Origin: Suillus spraguei
Taxonomy: Eukaryota > Basidiomycota > Agaricomycetes > Boletales > Suillaceae
DNA length: 64,000 bases
Direction: 5' to 3'
NCBI GenBank assembly: GCA_016800925.1
Contig: JABCPU010000059.1
Coordinates: forward strand, 175,247 to 239,246
The position numbers and the translations under genes were made by a program. The notes beneath the pieces are model-generated. The model was not told the origin of the DNA. It saw only the letters and a program-made list of their open reading frames with translations, and did not search any database. Numbering within the stretch: the stretch's first letter is position 1; each line of letters starts with the position of its first letter. Positions 11,264 to 22,095 of this stretch are shown piece by piece.

Positions 11264-12819
11264 ATGGTCGAAGCGTCAGTGTAATGATTTACATACGTGA
11301 CACATCGCCCTGATCTTGTCTCCCAGATCTCAAAATCTATTTGGAGGGTCACCTCTCAACCGTCTATCATGGCTCAGGACATCTCGTTCATTCCTCAATG
11401 CAGTCGTCGCTTCACCTACTGCGAGGTGGATCTTATTCAACGGAGGCCAGCCGCTCATCGCTTCTCATGTCGGCACACCGAAAGGAAGTCTGGCGTTGTT
11501 GACCACCCAGGACGTCAAACCCTTGCTCGGTGCAGAGCCGTTCTTTGGACAATGCGAGCAGGAAGGAGAGCTTTCCTCATCTGATATACCCATTCTCGAG
11601 GCTGCACGACTCCGTGGTCCTTCAATCGTATTCCTTGGTTTGAAAGAGACGGAAAATTTAGGAACTTCTGCTCTCCCATCTTCCGAATTTAAAGATCCCG
11701 AAGCTGCTGTTGCCAAACTCACCGGAATCCCTTACTTTTCCGCGGATATCGCGGACCTCGATGAGAATAAGGTTAATGAAGTCATAGAGAACGCCGGGCT
11801 TGTAAAGGATGGATCAACACTGGCTTTTACGGAGCCACGTGCGGCGATGTCAAGTCTTGATGCGTATACTGCAGCACTCTTTGCGGAGGCTCGGAGCATG
11901 GTAGATTGGAACCAAAGGAATAAGGTATGTACTAGTATTTGCAGAACAGAAACCTTGTACGGAAATGTGATGTTCTAGTTCTGTCCCGCTTGCGGTTCAC
12001 CCGTATATTCCATGTGGGCTGGATGGAAGTTGAGCTGTACGTCTCTACTTCCCTGGGCCGATAACACGGACAAGAAACCTTGTCCCTCTGGGTTTGTTCC
12101 AATATTGCGTCGCAAAAAATTACTCATATGACATGAAGGCGAGGGTTGCATAACTTTGCTCATCCTCGGACGGATCCCGTCGTGATCATGCTTGCCATTG
12201 ATCAATCAGGAGAGAAAGTCCTTCTCGGGAGAAATGTTTGCATATCGATCTTCAATACAAGTTGTGTTTCCTAACATAGTCCGCTGCAGAAAAAATTCCC
12301 CCCAAATTCTACTCTGCACTCGCTGGCTTCATCGAGCCAGGCGAGTCCTTCGAGGATGCCGTCAAGCGGGAGATGTGGGAGGAAGCTGGTGTGAATGTCT
12401 GGAACATTCGATACCACTCTGGACAGCCCTGGGTACGTTGACTCTGCACAGAAAAATCCCCGGCTTATCAACTCCAATATTTTAGCCATACCCAGCGAAC
12501 TTGATGGTCGGCTATTATGCAACAGCTGATTCTTCTGCGCCAATCCGTACAGATTTGGATAACGAACTCGAAGGTCAGTTGTCTGCTGTTGAAACGTTGG
12601 TGTTGGTGTTTGACTCAAGGATGTACTGTAGACGCTCGGTGGTTCACCAAAGAAGAAGTTCTTGCTGTCTTGAGACAGTCTGCTGAAGTTAATAACGACG
12701 AGCCGGCCTTTAAGATACCCGCGCCAACTGCAATTGCGGGCGTTCTCATTCGGTATTGGGCAGATGGGAAAGTATCAGAAGTGAATGCGAACGGGTCTAT
12801 AGCAAAGGCATGGATGTGA
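11264..12819 (+). CDS. NPY1: NADH pyrophosphatase (Nudix hydrolase, NPY1/NUDT12 family)
   Basis: This enzyme hydrolyses NADH/NAD+ to NMN(H) and AMP; family members are often peroxisomal and can remove NAD caps from RNA. The ATG at 11264 gives MVEA, then an intron (11275-11326), then SQNLFGGSPLNRLSWLR, the usual start of the family. The N-terminal domain is followed by a zinc ribbon (FCPACG, then further Cys in KLSC and KPC). The Nudix box is complete, fitting G-x5-E-x7-REUxEExGU, starting at AGFIEPGE and ending EEAGV. The family-specific motif after it reads GQPWPYPANLM; many relatives have SQPWPFP. Introns at 11925-11978, in the zinc-ribbon region, after LLGRN, after GQPW and after NELE keep frame. 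The protein ends KAWM, so no classical SKL-type peroxisomal signal is seen. Confidence 0.92.
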
Positions 12820-13202
12820 ATAAGTAAAATCTGTAGAAACATGCCATATAAATAGATGATTCAATCTATTCATAGACTTCAGAAAGACTCCGCGTTAATG
12901 AAAGGTTACCAGGGTGCTCAGTAGACGCCGGAAAACACTCAAAAGAGGTGTGAGTAGTAGATATATATGATACGAATTTCAAATAGGAATCAATGTAGTG
13001 ATACTGTAACTATGTAACGAAAGATAAAAGAGTCACGGCTAAAGATGCGGCGGGCTACGGCCGCCACGTCGTGAACAAAGGGAAGTCCTTTTCGACAGCT
13101 AAGGATAGACTGGTGAAGAGCGTGACTGTGGTAAAGAACGTACGTGTGCATCTATGTAGACAAATATGACCCTGCACGGTGGTCCTTGAATAGGATATGC
13201 AT
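12820..13202. other. Convergent 3' region
   Basis: This stretch lies between the stop codons of the Nudix gene and the chitinase gene. It is AT-rich with no gene; it probably holds both 3' untranslated regions. Confidence 0.45.
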
Positions 13203-14678
13203 CTAAGAACGCTCAAAAGCATCGATGATAGAATCGAGGAGCATATCATGGTAATCACCACCCGCCTCCCACATCGAGAAACCACGCAGCTTGGTTTTCT
13301 TGATATACTTACCCTTGGCAGCAAACGATTGGACGTTGTCGAAGGAGATCATGACTTGTGAGGCCTCATTGTACACATACGGCTGTAAAAGCGATGAAGT
13401 GAGCACTCCTCTTTCAGGGTGAAAAATCACATTTACCGTCTGACTGCAGGTGTCATATCTGTAGTAGATGCCTCTAGCAGGCGTGCCTTCTTTGGTGAGG
13501 AAACCGTTGTCGATGAGACCCCAGAAGTTGAAAGTCCCACCTGAGCCTTCGTGGACGCCACAGACATCAATAAAACTAATGTCATCCCATGAATCGCCTA
13601 AAGGTTGGTTGGAGGCGTTGAATGCGGGGTATGCAGCTAGCTTTTTCGTGTGGGACACGAAGGCATCAGACGGAGGGACGCTAAATGAGTAACCGTAGGA
13701 AGCAACGCCGAGTACGATCTGGTCAACTGGCATCCCTGCGTCTGTCCAAACCTTGACTGCAGAAACAGCAGAGCCCTGTCGGTTCGCAGGCACGGCGCAG
13801 GTGTCGTCCAACGGTGCGTTAGGCCCCACAGTCGAGAACCAAGAACCCCAAACGTCATAATTCATCACGGCCACGTAATCAAGAACCTTTGCGAACCCAG
13901 TGACGTCAGTCAAAGGACTTCCCGAAGCATTAAAGAAAGGTGTCAGTCCTACGGCGGCCGAGAGGGTGAGCTTTGCTGCTACTGGGTTTCGGCGAAGCTC
14001 TTGGAGGAATGCGAGGAAATTCGCTGTGTCGTGCACGCTGATAGTGTTACAGCCGATTCCCTGATTGTTCGGGGACTCCCAGCTATTGGAAATCAAGGAT
14101 GACTTGGGTCAATGTATGATTTCGGAGTCGCAAGAATCAACCTTACTCGAACTGGATACCATCGAGTTTGTAATGCGAAGCAAACTCTACCACAGTCTTG
14201 ACAAATGCCGTGCGGTTTTTGGCAGTGGCAAGGTCGGAAGAGAACCAAATACTCCCAGTCCAGCCTCCGACAGCGATATGGGCTTCAACGCCCTGCGTGT
14301 GAGCTAGATATAAGATGTAGGAGCAGCAACTTCTTTTTCGCTCACATGTGCATGGGCCTCAGAGACGAACCGAGGAAGCAGCTCTCCGTCAGAGCTTGCC
14401 AGGCTCAGACTATTGACGTTCCGAGCGGTCTCTCTGAGAGAAATCATAAACATGATTGCGTTACATGCACTTACGCCAGTACAGACAACTTACGCAAATG
14501 AATAGTACAGCGTGTTATACTTGCTCCAGCTAACCGAAGAGAGCGGGAATCCCTTAGTCGCATGCCATCCAGCATACCAAGTGGCTTTGACAGGCCTAGT
14601 GGAACGGGCGGCAAGCGGGTTGGCGCTCACGCCAATATTGGTCAAGGCAAGAAGAGGCAAAAGGAAGGTGGACAGCAT
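13203..14678 (-). CDS. Secreted GH18 chitinase
   Basis: This is an endochitinase-type glycoside hydrolase family 18 protein. The ATG at 14678 starts a signal peptide (MLSTFLLPLLALTNIGVSA), then ATWYAGWHATKGFPLSSVSW, the usual first beta strand. After introns come ETARNVNSL, then IAVGGWTGS (the SxGG-type substrate strand). The catalytic motif, made across an intron at about 14093-14150, reads DGIQFDWE: the catalytic Glu and the Asp two before it are present, and the middle Asp of DxxDxDxE is Gln. Later conserved parts include YVAVMNYDVWGSW, VLGVASYGYSF and GFSMWEAGGDY. An intron precedes PYVYNEASQ, and the stop lies at 13203. It should act outside the cell on chitin, either in nutrition or in wall remodelling. 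Confidence 0.92.
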
Positions 14679-14980
14679 AACGAAGGAAGTGAGCGGTGGC
14701 TATGCCAATGGTTGCGGAGATTATAGCGTCGAGTTCGCCAAGATCTCGTTCCAGACCTATATGGCGGTATACATGGTTGCAAATTTCAAGACCGGCAGTC
14801 GGACTGCCCCACGAGTGATTCCGGCTGCAGCAATATGAAAAATGGTCGCTCAATCGCTCGAACTTGCCGGCAATCCCAGGACACCATGAGGTCGCATCCG
14901 ATGATTTGCCAGAATGCGGAAAAGGCAACTTCAAAGGGCAATGATAATTCATTCATGACCATATCAGATCAGTGCGAATC

Positions 14981-15537
14981 TCATAACATCGCCTGCAAGA
15001 CCCCGTCACCATCTCTTAGTATACACTCCCCTTCAAAAAGTACACGGTCAGACATCCCGTTGTCTTTGATGTACTGAACACAAGCAGCGTCAGTTGCTCC
15101 TGGCTGGCACCAGACGGCGGGAATCGAAAGCTCCTTGACTTGCTTGAGCAGATCGATAGTGATCTTGTCAGACACCCATTCAGTAGTGGAACTCTGAATG
15201 TGGCAACATGCTACTGACCTTAGCTGGTGTTATGATGCTTACTGATGTTTCGGTTGGGATCGGAAGATCAGTTAAAGAACGTATGGTCTTTATGCCCTCC
15301 AACTCGTCATTCGAGGGGTGGACCGGGGTTACTGGCTTGTTCCGCTGGATATACCATTGTAAAACCTATGGACAAAGTTGTCGTGTCTATGATGACAAAT
15401 CTTGAAATAAGGAGTACCTTTGTACCGAACTTTGACTGGTCCGTAGAAGCGCCGACCACGGCGTAGTACGGAAATGACAAAAAGAGCCTTTGCTTTTGAA
15501 TAGTGTTTGTCATGGTGGAAAGGAACCCGAGATGCAT
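14981..15537 (-). CDS. CoA-binding (Rossmann) domain protein
   Basis: This is a small protein with a CoA_binding_2-type fold. The start is at 15537 or 15513. The glycine-rich nucleotide loop reads YAVVGASTDQSKFG. An intron follows, then QWYIQRNKPVTPVHP, then VSIITPAK, then ITIDLLKQVKELSIPAVWCQPGA, and the C-terminus with the stop at 14981. The splice between VSIITPAK and VSDKITIDLL is a puzzle: the only intron that keeps both conserved blocks is 25 nt (GTCAGT...TTCAG), while a normal 53-nt intron (GTAAGC...TTCAG) would remove VSIITPAK. The function in fungi is unclear. Confidence 0.75.
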
Positions 15538-16635
15538 ATCTACAGTGCGTGAGACTGTGTGTTTTCTACAGGAAATAATCCATTTATAGCACGTAGATCT
15601 TGGTCGTGCTAATGCTTGGAGAACTGAAATTCACATCTTAAAGCACGCATAACCGCCGGCTCGGGTGCTATGGCGTCCACCCGTTGCGAACGCTGATGAC
15701 TCATCCTTTGTGTCATTGTTCTCTCTCCTATTAACAGTTCCATGGCGCCTCTGCATCATTTCACGGCGTCGTCGAAGCAGGTATCAAATAATTACTGGCG
15801 GTACGACGGCTTCATCGCCACACCGGAAATGTTCAATGTGTTCACTTTTGGTGCCAGCGTCGCGACGGCATCTATCAATTGGATGCAAGGACAACTGTTG
15901 GTCCCATCATTGATGACGATGGCAAGTCTGCGCATTCTCTTCATCTCTTTGCCAATGATGTGTCACTTTCCAATGACCTTTGCTGTACAATCAGCAATCG
16001 TCCATGAATACTGTTCGGAGGAATTACCTTCATAGGTTTGAGAGATTTTCGGCAGGCAGGTCCCATTTCCAGCGGAACAGGAGAGACCGCGACTCTCGCT
16101 TCGTCGGTAAAGTCATGGACATCATGACATAGCATTCGCATATCAAGTCTCATCACAGCAATTTGGACCATGGGGACCTGCAATTCACCGCTTTCGTAGA
16201 TCGTATTGGCGACCATAGAATCTTAGTCGACCCATCCCGGAGTACCTCCTCATCGCCTAGATCTCAGACAAAACTGCATCCCCAGTCCTCAATGCATTCG
16301 AAAGGCACTGCATTCACTGCATCTACTTTTCGTTACATGAGTGGGAACGCGAAAGTTTTTTCAGGAGCAAATATAATATTACTGTAGACACATTTCAGAG
16401 TGGCTATGCATTGCAAGTATCACGGTATTCCGTCCGAGAGCCGACTGAAGGCGTGTCCTTGTTATAATAAAGAAGGAACGGTATATTCGATGCATTAGGG
16501 ACTATAATTCACGTAGCAAGATGTGCCAACAGCATTGATCCTTGCAAAGACAATTCAATTGGAGAGGACAGTGTAGCAATAAACATTTTTCCAAATAAAT
16601 TCTACCGACCATGGAGTCCCGGCTGCGGCGGAAAC
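15538..16635. other. Region with one weak coding candidate
   Basis: The minus-strand frame 16216-15941 contains PLEMGPACRKSLKPMK and can be spliced (GTAATT...GTACAG) to a short end, QRSLESDTSLAKR. I do not recognise it and could not find its 5' exons. On the plus strand a 98-codon frame at 15742-16035 has no known motif. No other gene was seen. Confidence 0.3.
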
Positions 16636-17290
16636 AGGTTCCCAACGAGAGGAGATTCCCAAGGTCGTGCGTACCATAGCGCTGGCGGCATTTCGTTAGA
16701 CTATGTCACAACCACGGAATGATCCACCGCCGAAAAGAATAGTTGTTAAGGATGCGGAACAGAAACAAAGATCAGAGGTAGGCGATATCCTCAGAGCGAA
16801 GTAGCCCATACTATCAAGGAATAACTGAGGGTTAGCGAGGAAGGGTGTACATAGGGAATACGTTTTTAATTTGTATTTCTGTCGTATGTGCGTGAGCAAG
16901 GCGTCGGAAATGAGGCAGGGAAGTGCGGCGGTGCGTATAATGCATTGCGTACAGAGAAAAGAACCACCTCACCATGCAACGCGATTTGATCTTCTGTGCT
17001 TCGCCTGACTGCTTGCAGTTGAGCGGTCCGGAGCCAGCGAGTTGAGTGTCAGTCTGATGGAGTCTATACTTATTATACCATAGTTCTGTAGTTGTAATAA
17101 AGTTGTTTGATTTCACGAAAGTTGTGATGATGAATTGGTTTGGCCGCCGAGGATAGTTTCTATGATCGTTCTTTTCAAGAATGAGAGTACACCACGTAAA
17201 TACCAAGTATTGTAGTAATCCAGTCAATTATAAGTTTTGGTTGTTCAATTCATGCCATGAAACTTGTTGAGCTCTGCCTGCGGGCTTTAT
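16636..17290. repeat. Repeat 'R', copy 1 (divergent, internally shortened)
   Basis: This begins near ACGAGAGGAGATTCCCAAGG and matches the repeats at 18130 and 25345. Shared landmarks are GCGCTGGCGGCATTTCGTTAG, TGCTTGCAGTTGAGCG and the AGTTGTTTGATT end. The middle, including the TATA-bearing part of the other copies, is missing. No convincing protein is encoded. Confidence 0.7.
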
Positions 17291-17349
17291 GTCATATCAG
17301 CGAAAGGTCACGTGATCTCAATCGCTCGGCCACCAAAAATGGCAGGGGT

Positions 17350-18107
17350 GCAAGTCTATGCAGACTTTCACCCGGACCGGTCATTGTCCTGAGGATACTT
17401 ATCATTCGAAAGGCGAATATTCAGTAGACGGTAGTTCCATATCAAATCGCTAATACCATAGAGACCTAGGCTGGCAATCTGCTGGCATCGCAGATATACC
17501 TCTGTTTGCCACACAAGAACAATCTCACACAACGATATCCAGCACATAAAAGCCAGCCATCTTCTTACTTTCTTCAGATTTAACTGACCGTATATCGCTC
17601 ACAAATCATGCGTTTCTCCTCTGCAATTGTCCTCGCCGCTGTTATTGCTTTAGCCTCATCACCAATCTCTGCCATGCCTACTGATGCGGCTGCCAATGCA
17701 TGCCCCTACGCCTGCAATACTAACCAAGACTGTAGTGACTGCATTGTTGGGGTTTGTGTAAGTTTCGGTAATTTTCCTGAAATTGATAACATCACTCACC
17801 TGCATGGCAGTTGGTAGGTTTTTGTATAGTGAGTCATGTTTTACTTTTATATTAGTAGAGTATGGCCGTCGGTACTGATGCACAAGTTATTAGTGAAATC
17901 TTCAGAGTTAATCAACATGCTGTCAGGAAAACATCAGCAGAGTTGAGCCAGTTGGCGGAATTTTCATTGGATTGAGAAAGGATGCATCAGTGAACCATAA
18001 CTTTCTCTCTAGGTATACTATGTCCCCGGACATGCTTGAAGCCAAAATAGATTATTGGTTCTCGATTCAGATCCCAATTTTATACTACGACCAGTTGCAG
18101 TTAGTTA
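17350..18107 (+). repeat. Cys-rich protein duplicon, copy A
   Basis: A block of about 0.76 kb carries a small secreted protein gene and matches 20661-21421 and 22096-22845, which lie in reverse orientation. The left end reads TCTATGCAGACTTTCACCCG and the right end CAGTTGCAGTTAGTTATG. Clear terminal inverted repeats were not found. Confidence 0.7.
17608..17855 (+). CDS. Small secreted six-cysteine protein, copy A
   Basis: The protein has 64 residues in two exons (17608-17757 and 17811-17855) joined over a 53-nt GTAAGT...GGCAG intron. Residues 1-22 are a signal peptide (MRFSSAIVLAAVIALASSPI...). A short spacer, MPTDAAANA, leads to the mature domain. Its cysteines follow C-x3-C-x5-C-x2-C-x4-C-x4-C (CPYACNTNQDCSDCIVGVC, then LVGFC across the intron). 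The last residues are IVSHVLLLY. No family is recognised. Size, signal and cysteine pattern fit secreted effector-like or antimicrobial peptides; this is inference. Two further copies lie nearby in reverse orientation. Confidence 0.75.
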
Positions 18108-18129
18108 TGCCGATGTAGGACGCTTGTTC

Positions 18130-19060
18130 TACCGAGAGGGGATTCCGAAGGTGATGCTAACTATAGCGTTGGCGGTATTTCGTTAGACTGTGTCGCGACC
18201 ACGGAATGATCCACCGCGGAAAGTAATAGCTGTTAAAGACCCGAAACAGAAGCAAAGACCGAAGGTGGGCGATATCTTCTGAGCGAAGCAACCCGTACTA
18301 TCAAAGGAGAGCGGAGGGTTGGGGAAGAAGGGTGATACGTTTCTGGTTTGTATTTCTGTCGGATAAGCTTGAGCAAAGGGGCATAGAAGTGGGCCTACAT
18401 GTGTCATGCATTTTGAATAGAGAAAAGAACGTCACGATAGTAACTTGATCTGTTGAACCGTTTTATGACAGGACTTCCACTGCCAGCCTGCACGCCGATA
18501 CGCCACCTTCCAGCCGCACGCTATTGAGTCTTGTCCGTGCCGTGAGAACATTGTGCACGGGCCAGGTCGAAAAGATATATAAACGTTGCGCCCAACATGA
18601 TGAAACCTTAGAACATACTCAGCTAGGATCTATTTTATAGAAACTAACTCGAGTCTCGCATGTTTACACATGCCACATCCTTCAAATCCACTCGATGACA
18701 ACCGCGCTCTCTCGTTCGACAGAGAACATGGCCTTCGCGTTTAAGTACGTGGGGTTTCGAGGACGTTTGGTTCTGTGTTTCGTGGGACTGCTTGCAGTTG
18801 AGCGAACCGGAGCCAGCGAGTTGAGCGTCTGTCTGATGGATTCTATACTCATTATACTAGAGTCCTGTAGTTGTTCAATAAAATTTTGTTTGATCCTATG
18901 AAAACTGTGTGATCATCAATTGTAGAAGCTAGTCAGCACGATGGTGCTTTTCAGGAATTAGTGTGTACCATGCAAATACCAGGTGTTGCAGTGATTCAGT
19001 CAAATAGCTTGAGTATGCTTCATGCCATGAAACTTTTTGAGTTGGCTCTGCCTCCCTATG
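18130..19060. repeat. Repeat 'R', copy 2
   Basis: This begins at CCGAGAGGGGATTCCGAAGG. Inside is a TATATAA box (18576-18582) about 95 bp before an ATG near 18670 that opens a 24-codon frame (MPHPSNPLDDN). This layout looks like a Pol II promoter with a short leader. The copy at 25345 preserves the TATA and leader. The end is near GAACTTTTTGAGTTGG-like sequence before the cysteine-synthase copy. Confidence 0.65.
18576..18582 (+). promoter_or_regulatory. TATA-like box in repeat R copy 2
   Basis: TATATAA is followed by a conserved leader with CCTTAGAACATACTCAGC. The same arrangement occurs at about 25771-25778 in copy 3. Confidence 0.45.
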
Positions 19061-19149
19061 TGGTTGTCCGCCATATCACATTCGAGCCTTTCACAGGAGC
19101 AACACGAGCCTCGTCCAATTGAGTTGAGAAGCAATGAAGTTGTGCATGG

Positions 19150-20530
19150 TGTCACTGGCTTGATAGGTACCTAACTCGGCCGTTTGAGCGTTCTTCGAGG
19201 GCATTCAAGTTTGAACGACCAGGAAATACCCCTCTCGTGAGGATCGACTCATTGAGCAATGCTTTGGGAGTCGAGATTCTTGGAAAGGCAGAGGTATGTT
19301 TCGAACTAGAACATGCCTCTTCAATGTTTCTAACTTTTCGACAATTTGTAGTTTCTGAATCCTGGAGGGAGTGTCAAGGACCGAGTCGCTCTACGCAGTG
19401 AGTTTGCCGTGCAGTGATCAACAATCGACCTAAAACTCATCATCTTGCGAACATGAAGTAATCGAGGACGCGGAGCGGCAAGGTTTACTACACCCTCATA
19501 CTGGATCTCGCATCTTTGAAGGTACTGTTGGATCTACTGGCATTCCAATAGCGACGATAGCCAAGGCAAGGCAAGTAACGCTAGTTCTGGTGCGAGAATG
19601 TCGCATCTGATAACATGATGTTGCAGGGGATATGATACAAGTGAGCAAATTCCTCGAGTAGTTGAATCTATCTTCCGACCAATTTGAGGTGCTCGCCCTG
19701 ATAAATAAATCGTAACCTAAACTCACATTTGCGCAGAATCGCAGTAATTTTGAAGCCCATTAAAATGGGATTGGTCCAGAAATCTGGCGTCAAACCAATA
19801 GTCATGTCGATGCATTTATATCCGGAGCAGGTGCGCAAATTTTATGTTCGACTTGTCCAGTTTTTCAATACTATGTGAACCAGGGACGGGCGGAACGATC
19901 GCAGGCACTGGGCGATTTCTCAAATCGATGGATGAGGAAGTGCAGGTCGTGCTAGCAGACCCAGAAGGCAGTGGTCTCTACAACAAGGTCGAAGCCTGTC
20001 TTTGTTGTCCGCCTGACATTCATTCCCTCACACACTTTCAGGTCAAGCATGGCGTAATGTATGACCGCAGGGAAGCTGAAGGAACAAAACGAAGGCATCA
20101 AGTTGACACAGTAGTCGAGGGAATGTGCGTATACAGATACTGCCCTCAATTTTCCATCCGACCTATCTATTTCCAGAGGAATCAACCGGATGACAAACAA
20201 CATCGATCTCGCGATTCCGATCACAGATGACGTGTTCCGGTACGTTGGATCCTTCATCTTCGACCACAATGGGAGTTCACCGACGATTAAGGATAACTGA
20301 CGTGGAGGCGGTTGCCATGTCCCGATACCTCGTTCAAAATGACGGTCTATTTTTGGGTTCCAGCAGCGCTTGCAATCTGGTGGCATGCATCAAATCTGTA
20401 AAGAAAAGGGGATGCGGGACGTCCAAGCACTTGTCACGATCTTGTACGTTCTCCTGGACACCCATGGAATGAATGATGTGATTCATCACCTTTCCAGATG
20501 TGATTCTGGCATCAGACATTACTCCAAGGT
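19150..20530 (+). pseudogene. Cysteine synthase-like pseudogene, copy 1
   Basis: This is a PLP-dependent cysteine synthase (O-acetylserine sulfhydrylase) relative. Readable parts, in order, are NTPLVRIDSLSNALG, EILGKAE|FLNPGGSVKDR with the PLP lysine, ERQGLLHPHTG, IFEGTVGSTGIPIATIAKAR, SHVDAFISGAG|TGGTIAGTGRF, LADPEGSGLYNK, and later AVAMSRYLVQNDGLFLGSSSACNLVA. Lesions: a deletion of about 0.44 kb near 19665-19670 relative to copy 2, a TAA where relatives have Tyr in HYNG, and loss of the 3' end at about 20530, where the duplicated Cys-rich block begins. The frame in most exons is otherwise intact. Confidence 0.8.
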
Positions 20531-20534
20531 GAGT

Positions 20535-20660
20535 GTTGGCTCTGCCTGCCTGCAGGTTTTCCAATGTCATATCTCTTGCTCAGCGAAAAGCCACGTGAGC
20601 TCAATCGCTCGGGGGGGATCCCGGCCACCAAAAATGGCAACCTACATGGCTGCTCTGCAT
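20535..20660. repeat. Flank shared by duplicons (left side)
   Basis: The sequence from GCTCTGCCTGCCTGCAGG to the ACATGGCTGCTCTGC part recurs at about 22007-22095 and, in related form, at about 17272-17345. In all three it has the same orientation although the adjoining Cys-rich block is inverted in two of them. Confidence 0.55.
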
Positions 20661-21421
20661 AACTAACTGCAACTGGTCGTAGTATAAAATTGGGATCTGA
20701 ATCGAGAACCAATAATTTATTTTGGCTTCAAGGATATAGTATACCTGGAGAGAAAGTTATGGTTTACTGATGCATCCTTTCTAACATTTCCCAATCCAAT
20801 GAAAAATTCCGCCAACTGGCTCAACTCTGCTGATGCTTTTCCTGACAGTGTGTTGAAAATTTCACTAATTACTTGTGCGTCAGTGCCGACGGTCATACTC
20901 TACTAGTATAAAAGTAAAACATGACTCACTATACAAAAATAACCCACTAACTGCCATGCAGGTGAGTGATATTATCAATTCCAGGAAAATTACCGAAACT
21001 TACACAAATCCCATAGATGCAGCCCTTACACACTTCGTCACTAGTGCAAAAGCTGGGGCATATATTGGCAGCCGCATCAGTAGGTGTGGCGGAGATTGGT
21101 GATGAGGCCAAAGCAATAACAGCGGCGAGGACAATTGCAGAGGAGAAACGCATGATTTGGGACTCGTACGATATACAGTCAGTTAAAACTGAAGATGATA
21201 AGAAGATGACTGGCTTTTATGTGCTGGATATTGTTGTGCGAAATTGTTCTTGCGTGGCAGAGGTATTTCTGCGATGCCAGCAGATTGCCAGCCAAGGTCT
21301 ATATGGTATTAGCATTTTGATATGGAACTACTGTCTATTCGCATTTCGAATGATGAGCATCCTGAGGACGAGTCTGAAATGGCCGGTCCAGATGAAGGTC
21401 TGCATAGACATCAGGTCTCGC
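20661..21421 (-). repeat. Cys-rich protein duplicon, copy B (inverted)
   Basis: This is a reverse-orientation copy of the block at 17350-18107. With copy C it shares further sequence to its right (to about 21520), which suggests B and C duplicated together more recently. Confidence 0.7.
20903..21153 (-). CDS. Small secreted six-cysteine protein, copy B
   Basis: The exons are 21153-21004 and 20950-20903, with a 53-nt intron at the same place as in copy A. The signal peptide is identical to that of copy A except near the end (ISATPTDAAAN). The mature part is CPSFCTSDEVCKGCIYGIC, then LVGYFC, giving C-x3-C-x5-C-x2-C-x4-C-x5-C. Almost every codon between the cysteines differs from copy A, while the signal-coding exon part and the intron are nearly unchanged. 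The protein ends IVSHVLLLY as in copy A. Confidence 0.75.
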
Positions 21422-21479
21422 CACCAAGTCTCTGTCTGCCACCAAGTCTGGCTGGCCCTGGCGGAGTCTGAAGTTGCCA

Positions 21480-21660
21480 GCTGACAGTGCCCGCCACCCC
21501 GCCACCATCTGCTGCCCGCCGCTGTCACACATTGCTGCCTGGCATGGGCAGGCGGGAAGACGGACAGGAAGATGGGCGGGCGGAAAGACGAGCGGGCAGG
21601 GAGATGGACGGGCAGGAAGAGACAAGGGAGCAAGGGTTTTGACGTTGCCCAATTAGGACA
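21480..21660. repeat. GC-skewed simple-sequence patch
   Basis: This is purine-rich low-complexity DNA with repeated GGGCGGGCGG, GACGGGCAGG and GGAAGA tracts, next to a CCGCCACC-rich part. It is not coding by appearance. Confidence 0.5.
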
Positions 21661-22095
21661 GAGTGCATTCCTCGAGCGGCTCAAGTTCAGGCAGTGGGCG
21701 CTGTGTGGCATACTAGTTGTGACACCTGAGACATGGCCAGATTGGCGGGAGGATAATATGCGGGACATATTTGCAAAATATTTTACATCTATTGTTCAAT
21801 GTTGAACCTAAACATATACCATACACATGTAAAATTTGTGGTCAAAATTGATTCCTTACTAGATTTGTCTCCAAATGCAAAATATATGGACATTAATATT
21901 TAGAATTTGAAAGGAAGCCTTTGTTTCGACACCAGATCCATGCCCATATCAAAATTATGACAAAGATATCTTGTGTGTGCAGATCCGGTTTGTATTAGCT
22001 CTGCCTGCCTACAGGTTTTCCAATGTTTGGCAGCGAAAATTCACGTGATCTCAATCGCTCGGGAGTAAAATGGCGGGTCCTACATGGCTGCTCTG

